Shown here in pieces: positions 36,244-44,742 of a stretch of 64,000 nucleotides of DNA. Source of the stretch: Chitinophagales bacterium (GTDB lineage Bacteria > Bacteroidota > Bacteroidia > Chitinophagales > Chitinophagaceae); the NCBI GenBank assembly GCA_017303395.1, contig JAFLBN010000002.1, forward strand, positions 1-64,000. Reading direction: 5' to 3'. Each line of letters begins with the position of its first letter. The first letter of the stretch is position 1. The notes beneath the pieces are model-generated. The model did no database searches. It had not been told where the DNA came from and saw nothing but the letters and a program-made list of their open reading frames with translations. The translations under genes were made by a program, and so were the position numbers.

Positions 36244-36285
36244 TACCCCTAAAAATACCCCCAAGTTTTACCGTTTCACGGTAAA
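36244..36285. repeat. Arm-like repeat and palindrome upstream of the P4-type integrase
   Basis: TACCCCTAAAAATACC (36244-36259) recurs at 36454-36469. Beside the first copy lies TTTACCGT-ttc-ACGGTAAA (36267-36285), an 8-bp palindrome. Both are upstream of the integrase start and may be its binding and control sites. Confidence 0.5.
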
Positions 36286-36453
36286 CTGAGAAAGTATGCG
36301 GTTACAAAAAAGGACTATTGTTCTGTCCTTTTCAGTATGTTGTCGGAATCAATGGAATTTTCTGAAATGAGCCTTGGTGACCTCTACGGCTACCGAATCA
36401 GACTATTATCCATCTGTCCGTAAATAATAATTTGTCGTTCGATAATCTCGACA

Positions 36454-36469
36454 TACCCCTAAAAATACC
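36454..36469 (+). repeat. Second TACCCCTAAAAATACC copy
   Basis: Exact copy of the 16-mer at 36244-36259, same orientation, 210 bp away; putative arm-type site of the P4-type integrase. Confidence 0.5.
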
Positions 36470-36603
36470 ACGGAAGCGATTGCCTCACAAGAAATCAAAC
36501 ATGCACAGCACTATAGTGCAAAAAAATAAATTGTCATTATCTTTTCTCGAAATTGCATGTATCTCGACAGCAAGTAGCAATCACAATGCAAATAGAGAAA
36601 TAT

Positions 36604-36768
36604 ATGAAAACAGAGAAAGAGAAAGCACCTGCCACGATTTCTCCTTATGGCAAGAAAACCTATCGCATTCAAACTGCCATAGCTCGAAGAAAAGTTGCTA
36701 TGCCTCAATACCAGAAAGAAGATATCTATACTGACGATAAGGCGCAATCAGTCCAACAAAAGAAATAA
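36604..36768 (+). CDS. Possible small basic protein
   Basis: 54 codons, MKTEKEKAPATISPYGKK..., Lys/Gln-rich and with a GAGA upstream; ATG 36586 is also possible. Nothing else supports it. Located between the P4-type integrase control region and the caspase-like gene. Confidence 0.3.
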   Translation: MKTEKEKAPATISPYGKKTYRIQTAIARRKVAMPQYQKEDIYTDDKAQSVQQKK

Positions 36769-36952
36769 TGAAAAAGGGGAAAATATCTTATATCGCCGAG
36801 GCGGACAGATTTAAAAAGATGGCAGCCGCGTTATAGGATGACCAAGACTTTTTGAATGCCTATCGAAAATGATTCTTTTCGTGTGTAGCTGTACTAAGGG
36901 GTATGCTTAGGAAATGCTCAATCCATTATCTTAATCAAAGAAGAGGAAAGTC

Positions 36953-37735
36953 GTGAAGAAAATACATATAGATAGCAGTATTTTATCTACTCTTTCGAAC
37001 GTATCTGATTCAGCAATAACCTTTGAGCCAGAAGCCCCAATTGATGAAGGTAAGACTGACCCCAAGTATTGCAGAATATCATTGTTTGCAAAAGGTGATG
37101 ATGAACAAGTTAGCCTTCATGTAACCAAAACCATTCCTGCAGTTACAATCTATCGAATTAAGAATTATTTCTTTGCTGGTGAAACCCCATCTCAAACGGA
37201 ATACCAGAAAAGAATTTTACAAATAATTAAGAACCATGTCCAAAAGTATGGAACCATTGAAGAGATTCGTATCGTTGGGCATGGTTCACAAGAGTGGGTA
37301 CATAGTGAACGGGACTCGTCTGGAGGCGAACGGCTATCAACAGGATTATTCTTAATAGATTTAGAACAACTAGGAAAAGATATCGGTGTAAAAATTACAA
37401 ACCGAATAGTTTTTGACGCTTGTCAAACCTTTGTAAGCTTAAACGACACTGAAATTCGATATTATAGTGAGTACGCAAAAAAATATAAGGTACAAATAGT
37501 AGGAACAACCTCAAATACAGAGACGCTACCAGTATTGGGCTTGTATATTCGTGCTGGAAGGTACGTTCAATTCTCCCCGAATGGAAAAATTATTTGGGAC
37601 AAACTTGATGCACCATACAAAGCTTTCTTTCTAAATACAGAAAGTGACAAAAGCTGGACAGGGCGTTATATTAACCATACTCCTAAAGAAGGAGAACCTG
37701 TTGGGAAATCTAATAAAATGGAGCAAGAACGATAA
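36953..37735 (+). CDS. Caspase-fold (clan CD) peptidase-like protein
   Basis: 260 residues from a GTG with an AGAGGA site 4-9 bp upstream. IRIVGHGSQEWV (His near residue 110) followed after ~50 residues by NRIVFDACQTFVS (Cys near 160) reproduces the His/Cys dyad spacing of caspase-like, gingipain, CHAT and DUF4347 proteins. The strands before both residues fit that fold. No signal peptide, so it should act in the cytoplasm. The next gene encodes a membrane-anchored FISUMP protein. The peptidase call rests on the two motifs only. Confidence 0.58.
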   Translation: MKKIHIDSSILSTLSNVSDSAITFEPEAPIDEGKTDPKYCRISLFAKGDDEQVSLHVTKTIPAVTIYRIKNYFFAGETPSQTEYQKRILQIIKNHVQKYGTIEEIRIVGHGSQEWVHSERDSSGGERLSTGLFLIDLEQLGKDIGVKITNRIVFDACQTFVSLNDTEIRYYSEYAKKYKVQIVGTTSNTETLPVLGLYIRAGRYVQFSPNGKIIWDKLDAPYKAFFLNTESDKSWTGRYINHTPKEGEPVGKSNKMEQER

Positions 37736-37840
37736 CCCAATTACATAGTACAGAAAGCTTACAGGAATACGCAGCGATCACTAATACTACTCAAGAATAT
37801 TTAATTCAGTGGCAGCAAAATTTATATTATTTTTTCAATA

Positions 37841-37867
37841 AATTAGTATTGTATATGAATACTAATT
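37841..37867 (+). promoter_or_regulatory. Inverted repeat directly before the FISUMP gene
   Basis: AATTAGTAT (37841-37849) and ATACTAATT (37859-37867), 9-base loop; it ends one base before the start ATG at 37869. It may be an operator or a translation-controlling hairpin. Confidence 0.5.
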
Positions 37868-37868
37868 A

Positions 37869-38885
37869 ATGAATGAACATATTCCTTTAGGATACGAAGA
37901 ATGGTCGCATAAAAGCCGTGGCTGGAAGTGTCCACAATTGTCAAAACCTGGTGTTAAATTTGTGGAAATCAAATTTGAAGGTCCGGGGAAATGTACATAC
38001 CTCCCCAAGCGTCTTCTTATCAGGAATGTGCCAATAATACGATGGGACGGTGAAAGTCAACCACCTGCTTTAATAACAGTTATTATTTCAGATACTTTAA
38101 CCACATATGAACGCATTACTATTAGGTTAACTAAATGGTCGATGGTTATTGCATTAATTGGGGTGTTAATTTCAGCTCTCGCGCTTGATATTCCTGAGTG
38201 GATAAAGAGAAGAAAAATTGCTGACAACAATATGTCAGCTATACAACCTATCGGGCGAGGCAATCATTTTGAAGAATCTGAAACTAAATGGATAAAATGG
38301 GGGGACAATAACCTAAAAGTGACAATAAAAAATTTGAGTTTTGAGAAATATAATGATGATAGCGTTATTGTTTATGCAGAAAATAAAGAAACATGGGATA
38401 GTTGTAATAAACGAGGCATCGGTTGTTGGTGTTATTATGATAATGACCCACACAATGGAATTACATATGGGAAAATATATAATTGGTATGCTGCTTTAGA
38501 TGATAAACATGGTGGTGTAGTTCCGCAGGGGTGGCACATAATCAACATTGACGATATAGGAAAATTGCCCAGACCAGCTCGCGATTTAAAGAGTGTATTG
38601 AGTTGGCGTAATCGTAAAGATGGCACAACTGGTAATGGTACGGATTATTATAGTTTTAATGCATTATCAGGTGGGTTTGTTAAGCCTGATTTTACGTTTA
38701 CAGGAAAAGATTCTATTGGAGCTTGGTGGACATCTAATCCGGCAAGTGATTACAGTTATCCCGATTATAAATTAGAGTATTTCTGGCATATGCAGTATGA
38801 CAGAGATGATTCAGTGTATTGGGATGAAGTACAGAGACAGTATGGTTTTTACATACGTTGCGCTAAAGACAACAATGCAGAATAG
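37869..38885 (+). CDS. Membrane-anchored FISUMP-domain protein
   Basis: 338 residues. Residues 1-90 form a small beta-rich domain without signal peptide; one membrane helix follows (TKWSMVIALIGVLISALALDI, about 88-108) with a basic stop (KRRK). Residues ~190-334 are a FISUMP domain (Fibrobacter succinogenes major paralogous domain): GITYGKIYNWYAAL, PQGWHI, FNALSGGF, AWWTS, YGFYIRC. That domain is typical of Bacteroidota surface proteins. N-in topology would put it outside the inner membrane; the caspase-like protein would be inside. Confidence 0.75.
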   Translation: MNEHIPLGYEEWSHKSRGWKCPQLSKPGVKFVEIKFEGPGKCTYLPKRLLIRNVPIIRWDGESQPPALITVIISDTLTTYERITIRLTKWSMVIALIGVLISALALDIPEWIKRRKIADNNMSAIQPIGRGNHFEESETKWIKWGDNNLKVTIKNLSFEKYNDDSVIVYAENKETWDSCNKRGIGCWCYYDNDPHNGITYGKIYNWYAALDDKHGGVVPQGWHIINIDDIGKLPRPARDLKSVLSWRNRKDGTTGNGTDYYSFNALSGGFVKPDFTFTGKDSIGAWWTSNPASDYSYPDYKLEYFWHMQYDRDDSVYWDEVQRQYGFYIRCAKDNNAE

Positions 38886-38966
38886 CTTATTACACTTATC
38901 AATTTTGCAATAACCTAGCGCGTATAAGGGAAGATGTCTGTTCCAAATGATTAAGGATTTGGTTTA

Positions 38967-40055
38967 TTAAGCATTGCGTATTTTCTCAATAATAAACTTT
39001 GCAAAATCTTCAGATAGATTCAGTTTGTCTTTACCAAATTGCAATGCACCTAATGTCTTTCCACCAACAGCGGTGATGTCTCCTTCAGGGTATTGATTTA
39101 GAAAATCCTGCCGAAGCCCCCCGATAGTAAAATTGTGATATGACCATCTTGCACCGTATGACGTGGTCATATTTTCAGCAGTGACGTACCAAGGCCATCG
39201 TTCAAGCCATTCTTCTTCCTCCATTTCTTCTTCGCTAACATAAAGCGGATAAGAGGTTGCTCGGTATATCGAAAGTATTTTTGTCGTGCCGACACCATAG
39301 GTTATTAAAATGTCTCCTGGTTTGACACCGTTTGGGCGTTGTTTAGAGAAATGAAGACGTTCTGTTGCTCTGTTAAAAAGTCTGTTTGTCTCTACTGGTG
39401 CGTCAGTATATCCGATTGGTTTTAAAAAATAGTCGATATTTTCATCGAGTTTCTGGTGCCAATTATAAGCAGAGATATGTTCTGTTAGGTCTAAGTCTAT
39501 CTTCCTTTCCTCTGTTTCGGGCTGCTGGTTTAGAAAATCGTTTGCTGCCTCGTGCATCCGGTGGATTTGGTCAAATTCGATTTGTCTGACTTCCAGAGTA
39601 TTTAATATGTCCTGCTCAAGCTTTGCGATGGTTTCACCATCTGAAAATTCAATCCCCCATTCGTGGTTACGCGCTAACCCGCTGTCGGTAAAATTTGCAG
39701 AAGACACAATTGCAGCGATATGCTCGTCATTATTCTTTAAAATATAAATTTTGCCGTGTAACTTGTTATTCAGCGAAACTTGACAGGCTATTTCTCCACT
39801 TTTTATTTTCGGAAAATCAATCAGTGAAACAAGTGAATTTATTTTCTTAATCTGGTCAAATGATCGAGGGGGTAAGGTGGTGACCAAATGAATTTTCTTC
39901 AAAGCGTGAAGTTCTAACTCACTCAGAAAGTCCGTAAAGTCTCCCATCAGGAATGGGCTGACAATAAGCACGCTGTCGCTTTGTGAAAATAGCTCCTTCA
40001 ATCTAATTGAGTGATTTTGGGAGGCAGTTAGATTGTTGATTATTGAGAATGTCAT
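38967..40055 (-). CDS. PLD-family nuclease-like protein with PUA/EVE-like C terminus
   Basis: 362 residues from ATG 40055 (MTFSIINN); an in-frame ATG 17 codons upstream lies before a -7-like TACCTTTA. One HKD motif: His100-x-Lys102 in KLHGKIYIL, with SSANFTDSG (Asn121) and EWGIEF behind it. One HKD implies a dimer, as in BfiI-type restriction nucleases. Residues ~235-330 (VKPGDILITYGVG, IYRATSYPLYV, WPWYV) look like a PUA/EVE-type beta barrel, a fold that can read modified bases. Together this suggests a modification-dependent nuclease. Confidence 0.65.
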   Translation of the reverse strand: MTFSIINNLTASQNHSIRLKELFSQSDSVLIVSPFLMGDFTDFLSELELHALKKIHLVTTLPPRSFDQIKKINSLVSLIDFPKIKSGEIACQVSLNNKLHGKIYILKNNDEHIAAIVSSANFTDSGLARNHEWGIEFSDGETIAKLEQDILNTLEVRQIEFDQIHRMHEAANDFLNQQPETEERKIDLDLTEHISAYNWHQKLDENIDYFLKPIGYTDAPVETNRLFNRATERLHFSKQRPNGVKPGDILITYGVGTTKILSIYRATSYPLYVSEEEMEEEEWLERWPWYVTAENMTTSYGARWSYHNFTIGGLRQDFLNQYPEGDITAVGGKTLGALQFGKDKLNLSEDFAKFIIEKIRNA

Positions 40056-40148
40056 CGCGTCTGTATATATTACAATAAAGGTATCAAACAATAGCACTCT
40101 GCGCACATATGATTTGGTAAATTGCCAAATTGAATTTCTATAAACAAG

Positions 40149-40817
40149 CTACAATCCTTGAGGTTTGGGCTTGCTTTGAAGTCGCAGGCCCTCAATGATT
40201 TCCATTGATGTGTAAATCTTAGCTATTCCTTTAAGGCTGCCGATTTTTAATATTAAAGGTGAAATTTCTTCTCGTCGCACATAAATTCTGAATTCTTTTT
40301 GATGCGCATATTCCAAGGGCTTTCTGAAAACCCCCACCTCTCCATTGTACGTCTCTTTATCGTAGTAATCGATAAATCCGTCGTCATATGGATAGCCTAA
40401 TTCTTTTACTGCTTGTTTGATGCGATTTAGAAATTCGGGATTGTTTTTGACCATTAAGCAGTGATCGCCGAAGCCGTGATTACTGATATGCGCGGCAAAG
40501 TCTTCTGGATTTGGGAAGCCATGTGAGGAAACACAGTACAGGCTGTAAATATTTCCGATAGGGTTTGCATCATACTCGTATGTTTGCAGGGCTTGGTATT
40601 TAACGGTATGATTTATCTCTGGGATGGTGAATTCACCCGGAAGGTAATTGGTAATCCTTGATATGCCTTCGTATTTATCGCCGCGCAATGGGTCATCTTT
40701 GCAATCTCTGAAATATTGAATGGAGTTCATATAGACCGTGCCGTTTTCATAGAGGTCTTCTATATGCTCTCTAGCTCCAAATCTTAAAAACATGAGTATT
40801 GTGTGCGTTTCTCCCAT
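40149..40817 (-). CDS. DUF2971-like protein
   Basis: 222 residues from ATG 40817; an ATG 8 codons upstream would overlap the promoter. VYMNSIQYFRDC followed by RGDKYEGIS and the later QKEFRIYVRREEI are in the style of DUF2971 proteins, which are scattered near defence genes and have no proven activity. It is upstream of the PLD gene on the same strand. Confidence 0.6.
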   Translation of the reverse strand: MGETHTILMFLRFGAREHIEDLYENGTVYMNSIQYFRDCKDDPLRGDKYEGISRITNYLPGEFTIPEINHTVKYQALQTYEYDANPIGNIYSLYCVSSHGFPNPEDFAAHISNHGFGDHCLMVKNNPEFLNRIKQAVKELGYPYDDGFIDYYDKETYNGEVGVFRKPLEYAHQKEFRIYVRREEISPLILKIGSLKGIAKIYTSMEIIEGLRLQSKPKPQGL

Positions 40818-40838
40818 TCTTGAAAAATAATGATAGAG

Positions 40839-40846
40839 CAAAAGTA
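40839..40846 (-). promoter_or_regulatory. Bacteroidota -7 box of the DUF2971-like gene
   Basis: On the minus strand TACTTTTG, an exact match to TAnnTTTG, 22 bp upstream of the chosen start. Confidence 0.55.
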
Positions 40847-40864
40847 AAGAGATTGGGAGGAAGT

Positions 40865-41224
40865 TTAGTATTGAATCTCAAGCTCATTTGCAATAGCCCG
40901 TGCAGTTTCTTCAAAGGCAAACCAAGCGTACCAGTTTTTGAGGTCGCCGTTAGGTTGCAATGGCACGCCTAATTGTTGCCCGTATTCATAGCGCAGTTCT
41001 TCAATCTCGCGATAATGCTTGTCGAAGAAAGCATGGGTGTCAGAATAATAGATGAGCGAACCGACCATACCGGACTGGCATCCATGGTGCAGCAGGTCGT
41101 TAAAGAAATCACGGATATCGTGATAGTCAAGTGCCTCTGTGGCGACTGCAGCCTTGATCGTGTCAGGCTCGCTATTGATGATGTCTTTCAGTTTTCTTTT
41201 GAGATGCGATTGTTTTGCACACAT
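40865..41224 (-). CDS. Small conserved plasmid/element protein (DUF7222-like)
   Basis: 119 residues from ATG 41224 (MCAKQSHLKRKL); a start 11 codons upstream exists. Acidic helical protein with ALDYHDIRDFFNDLLHHGCQSGMVGSLIYYSDTHAFFDKHYREI, resembling a small family met on plasmids next to conjugation genes. Function unknown. Confidence 0.65.
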   Translation of the reverse strand: MCAKQSHLKRKLKDIINSEPDTIKAAVATEALDYHDIRDFFNDLLHHGCQSGMVGSLIYYSDTHAFFDKHYREIEELRYEYGQQLGVPLQPNGDLKNWYAWFAFEETARAIANELEIQY

Positions 41225-41257
41225 AATTTTAACCCGTTTAAAATGAATAATGCACAT

Positions 41258-41635
41258 CGCAGCAGTGAGGAAAGAGCCATTCAGTCAAGGAGGAACTCTT
41301 GGCAAATCCTTTACGGATTGGCGACCTCACTAGCTTTGCATCTATTCATGTGGCGGGTTATGGGTGCAGGTAAACCATTAGAAAAACTGAGACATACAAT
41401 AGCATAAAAGCGTATCAAGTATCACGTAACGGCCAAAGGTTATGTGCGAATCCTCCGCGCAATAGTGCCGCTTTTCAGAATTGGGATTTGTGCGAGGCGG
41501 CATGTGAATTAGTGCTGCTCGCATCAGCGGAAAACCGCGTGTTTCAAACAACCATATCAGACCACGTTGCACCATATTGCTACGTTTTTTTGTCATACAA
41601 AAAAGCCTCCGTAGTATGCGTGAAAATGAGGAGCA
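41258..41635. other. Gap upstream of the relaxase, candidate oriT region
   Basis: No supported gene. It contains GCGG-aaaa-CCGC (41527-41538) and TTTTTTGT-cat-ACAAAAAA (41586-41604), and an AGGAGG (41290-41295) without a convincing frame behind it. MobF-type systems often have oriT next to the relaxase gene, so this is where a nic site would be sought. Confidence 0.3.
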
Positions 41636-44407
41636 ATGCTGCGCATTACCATGAGCAAATCTGCCGAAGGAGCAAAGAAATATTATAGTGAGCCTTACTA
41701 TAAGGAAGGCGCATCGGCGGCGCATGATTATTATGCGGAACGTAATGAAGCGATTGGACGATGGGGTGGGAGAGCCGTAGAATTACTAGGCTTATCAGGC
41801 GATATTGCACGGCATGATTTTGCGATGCTGTGCGATAATATAAGCCCCCTCACCCACAAAACATTAACGGGTAGGCAAGATAAAGACCGCACGGTTGGAT
41901 ATGATTTCACGTTCAATGCCAGCAAGTCCGTAAGCCTCGCCTATGCGCTTGGCGATGCTGCGCAAAAGCAAACCATCCTCAATGCCTTCCATCAATCCGT
42001 TGATGACACGATGCAAGAGATTGAAACGGGCATGCAAGCACGGGTGCGTGCGAGAGGCAAAAATGAAAACCGACTGACGGAGAATATCGCTTATGGAGAG
42101 TTTACCCATTTCACCACCCGACCTATCGACGGTGTTCCTGACCCTCATCTACACAGCCATTGTTTTGTATTTAATGCGACCTATGACGCACAGGACAAAA
42201 AATGGAAAGCAGGACAGTTCCGACAAATAAATCAGGATGCGCCCTATTACGAAGCCATTTTCCATTCCAAGTTGGCGCAGCGTTTGCAAGCCGCTGGCTA
42301 TCGCATCGAGCGCACAGAGAATGGTTTTGAGCTTGTAGGCATAACGAAGGAAACGATTGAAAAATACTCACGTCGCACATTGGAAATTGAAGACTATGCA
42401 CGTGAGCATCATATCACCGATGACAAAAAGAAATCGAATGTAGGTGCGAAGACGCGTGAAGCGAAACGCACGCTTTTATCTCCCGAAGCGCAGGAGACAG
42501 AATGGTTCAGCAGGCTCACGTCGGAGGAATTGACTTCTATTCTGAGCCTCGCGCAACACAGCCCTGTGGTGCGTGATAATTATGCAGCTGTGAATGCTGT
42601 TGACTATTCTCTAAAGCATCATCTGGAGCGCAAGTCGGTTGTGAGCGACAAAGAGATCCTCGCAACGGCGATAAAATCTTCCATCGGTAGTGCAACACCC
42701 GAAGCTATTAAACATGCTTTTGCGGCTGATAATACCATCCTATCCGCTACGGAGAAGCTACGCACGTTTATCACCACGAAAGACGCTTTGCAGGAAGAAC
42801 GCGAACTAATTCGCCGTTGCACGGCATCACGCAATCGATACCGCCCAATTAATGAAAACCACACATTGCAGAACACGCAACTGAATGACCAGCAACAGGC
42901 GGCGGTGCATCATGCGCTTTGCTCGACCGATGGGATTATCCTTATCACAGGCAAGGCTGGAACGGGCAAGACCACCTTGATGAAAGAAGTACAGCAAGGG
43001 ATTCTTGCCAGCGGCAAACAAATCTTTTCGTTTGCACCATCCAGCGAGGCAAGCCGGGGCGTACAACGCAACGAGGGCTTTTCGGATGCCGATACGGTTG
43101 CTAAACTCCTTACGGATATGCGGCTGCATCCTCAACTGAAGCACCAAATCATCTGGGTAGATGAGGCAGGTTTGCTTTCCAATCGCGACATGAATGCGGT
43201 GCTGGCAATTGCAGAAGCGCAGAGTGCGCGGGTGATTCTGTCGGGCGATAGCAAGCAGCATCGCAGTGTGGAACGTGGAGATGCGTTGCGCATCATCCAG
43301 CAGGAAACGGCTATTAAGCCCGTCACGGTCGATAAAATCCAACGCCAACACCATGCAGCGTATAAAGAAGCCGTGCATTTGCTGTCGCACGGCAAGGTGG
43401 AGCAAGGCTTTGCGAAGCTAGACCAGATTGGCGCCATTCATGAAATGCCCGATAGCAAGGAACGCATCGAAGCCATTGCGGATGAATATTATCGCACAGC
43501 GTATGACAGATACAACGCGCCCACGAAGGAAGTGCTGGTGATTGCACCAACCCATGCGGAGGGCGATGTTGTGACCGAGAATATACGTGAGCGGTTACGT
43601 GAACATCAGCTTATCGGGCAGGAAGAGCGCAGCTACACAACACTTAAAAACCGCAACTTAACCGAGGCAGAGAAACAACGCCCTGAGAATTACAACGCAG
43701 GGGATGTGGTCGCATTCCACCAACATTGCAAAGGCATTAAAGCGGGTAAGCGGCTGGAGGTGCTGAAAGCCGATGACACGAATCTCTTTGCTAAAGACAC
43801 GAGCGGAACGGATTATGCCATCGCATACTCCGAAGCGAAAAAATTCACAGTGTATGAACCTCGGCAACTGCATGTTGCAGAGGGCGATAAAATCCGCATC
43901 ACGGGCAATGGCAAATGCCTCGATGGGAAGAGCCTGTTTAATGGCTCGACCTACCATATCGAGGGGTTTGACGCACAAGGCAACATCACACTTTCTAACG
44001 GGTCATCCATTTCGCCGGAGTATGGACATTTTACCATGGGGTACGTCGGCACATCCCATGCCTCGCAAGGCAAAACGGCGGATAAGGTTATCATTTCGCA
44101 AAGCTCGGCCACCTTCCGTGCATCTTCGATGGAACAATTTTATGTGTCCGTATCGCGTGGGCGACAAGCGGTCTCGATCTACACCGATGATAAAGAGCAG
44201 TTGCTCGATGCGGTCAGCCATTCATCCGAACGCATTTCCGCCAGTGAGTTGATGGAAAAACGACAAGCGCACACGCAGGAAGTCAACCGCCTTGCGCAAT
44301 TGCGACGATGGCAGGAACAACCATACATGCAAACATTAAGCCCTCAAATCAGCAATGATGGACTTCAGACAACGGCTAGACCAGAGCAGAACGAAGCTTG
44401 CAGGTAG
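41636..44407 (+). CDS. MobF-family relaxase-helicase (TraI/TraA-like)
   Basis: 923 residues; SD GAGGAG 2-8 bp before ATG. Relaxase domain: N-terminal Tyr pair (Tyr16/17) and the three-His metal site DPHLHSH (His171, His173, His175). The RecD-like helicase has Walker A GKAGTGKTT near residue 440, Walker B VDEAGLL and later helicase motifs (SHASQGKT, YVSVSRGR). The protein nicks oriT, binds covalently to the 5' end and unwinds the strand for transfer. It is directly followed by a small overlapping gene; TraD is on the opposite strand. Confidence 0.95.
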   Translation: MLRITMSKSAEGAKKYYSEPYYKEGASAAHDYYAERNEAIGRWGGRAVELLGLSGDIARHDFAMLCDNISPLTHKTLTGRQDKDRTVGYDFTFNASKSVSLAYALGDAAQKQTILNAFHQSVDDTMQEIETGMQARVRARGKNENRLTENIAYGEFTHFTTRPIDGVPDPHLHSHCFVFNATYDAQDKKWKAGQFRQINQDAPYYEAIFHSKLAQRLQAAGYRIERTENGFELVGITKETIEKYSRRTLEIEDYAREHHITDDKKKSNVGAKTREAKRTLLSPEAQETEWFSRLTSEELTSILSLAQHSPVVRDNYAAVNAVDYSLKHHLERKSVVSDKEILATAIKSSIGSATPEAIKHAFAADNTILSATEKLRTFITTKDALQEERELIRRCTASRNRYRPINENHTLQNTQLNDQQQAAVHHALCSTDGIILITGKAGTGKTTLMKEVQQGILASGKQIFSFAPSSEASRGVQRNEGFSDADTVAKLLTDMRLHPQLKHQIIWVDEAGLLSNRDMNAVLAIAEAQSARVILSGDSKQHRSVERGDALRIIQQETAIKPVTVDKIQRQHHAAYKEAVHLLSHGKVEQGFAKLDQIGAIHEMPDSKERIEAIADEYYRTAYDRYNAPTKEVLVIAPTHAEGDVVTENIRERLREHQLIGQEERSYTTLKNRNLTEAEKQRPENYNAGDVVAFHQHCKGIKAGKRLEVLKADDTNLFAKDTSGTDYAIAYSEAKKFTVYEPRQLHVAEGDKIRITGNGKCLDGKSLFNGSTYHIEGFDAQGNITLSNGSSISPEYGHFTMGYVGTSHASQGKTADKVIISQSSATFRASSMEQFYVSVSRGRQAVSIYTDDKEQLLDAVSHSSERISASELMEKRQAHTQEVNRLAQLRRWQEQPYMQTLSPQISNDGLQTTARPEQNEACR

Positions 44408-44735
44408 TGAAGAACCTGTCGAACACGAAGAGCGTACAAGCTCTCCTTTTTTCGCGACCGATAGGGCAGGCACACCCTCATGCCTTGATTTGCGATTGCC
44501 TGATGGTGTGCGCAAAGCGTTGCCCTATGCATATTTCACGGAAATCAATTTTGATATGGATGCTGGTATTGAAATACTAACGACTGGAAAACGTATTCGC
44601 ATTATCGGCAGAAATCTCACCAGCCTGTTCGACCAGCTTATCACTTATCGCGTGCGTTTTGTCCAAGCCAATATCGGCAGCAATGCCAACGAAGATGGAC
44701 TGTTTGTGAAGGAGATAAGGGTGGAGGATGTGTGA
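44355..44735 (+). CDS. Unknown protein overlapping the relaxase 3' end
   Basis: 126 residues, overlapping the relaxase gene by 53 bp. N-terminal ~40 residues are charged; the rest (SCLDLRLPDGVRKALPYAYFTEINFDMDAGIEI and IRIIGRNLTSLFDQL) is probably a small beta-rich domain. Coupled to the relaxase gene and likely an accessory factor. Not recognised. Confidence 0.6.
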   Translation: MMDFRQRLDQSRTKLAGSEEPVEHEERTSSPFFATDRAGTPSCLDLRLPDGVRKALPYAYFTEINFDMDAGIEILTTGKRIRIIGRNLTSLFDQLITYRVRFVQANIGSNANEDGLFVKEIRVEDV

Positions 44736-44742
44736 TTACAAC

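Noticed and set aside
36432-36734. A 100-codon frame upstream of the caspase-like gene
   Set aside because: Ser/Asn/His-rich without fold, and it overlaps both integrase repeats and the alternative small frame.
41378-41725. A 115-codon leftward frame across the relaxase start
   Set aside because: It overlaps the relaxase 5' end and SD and has no recognisable motif.
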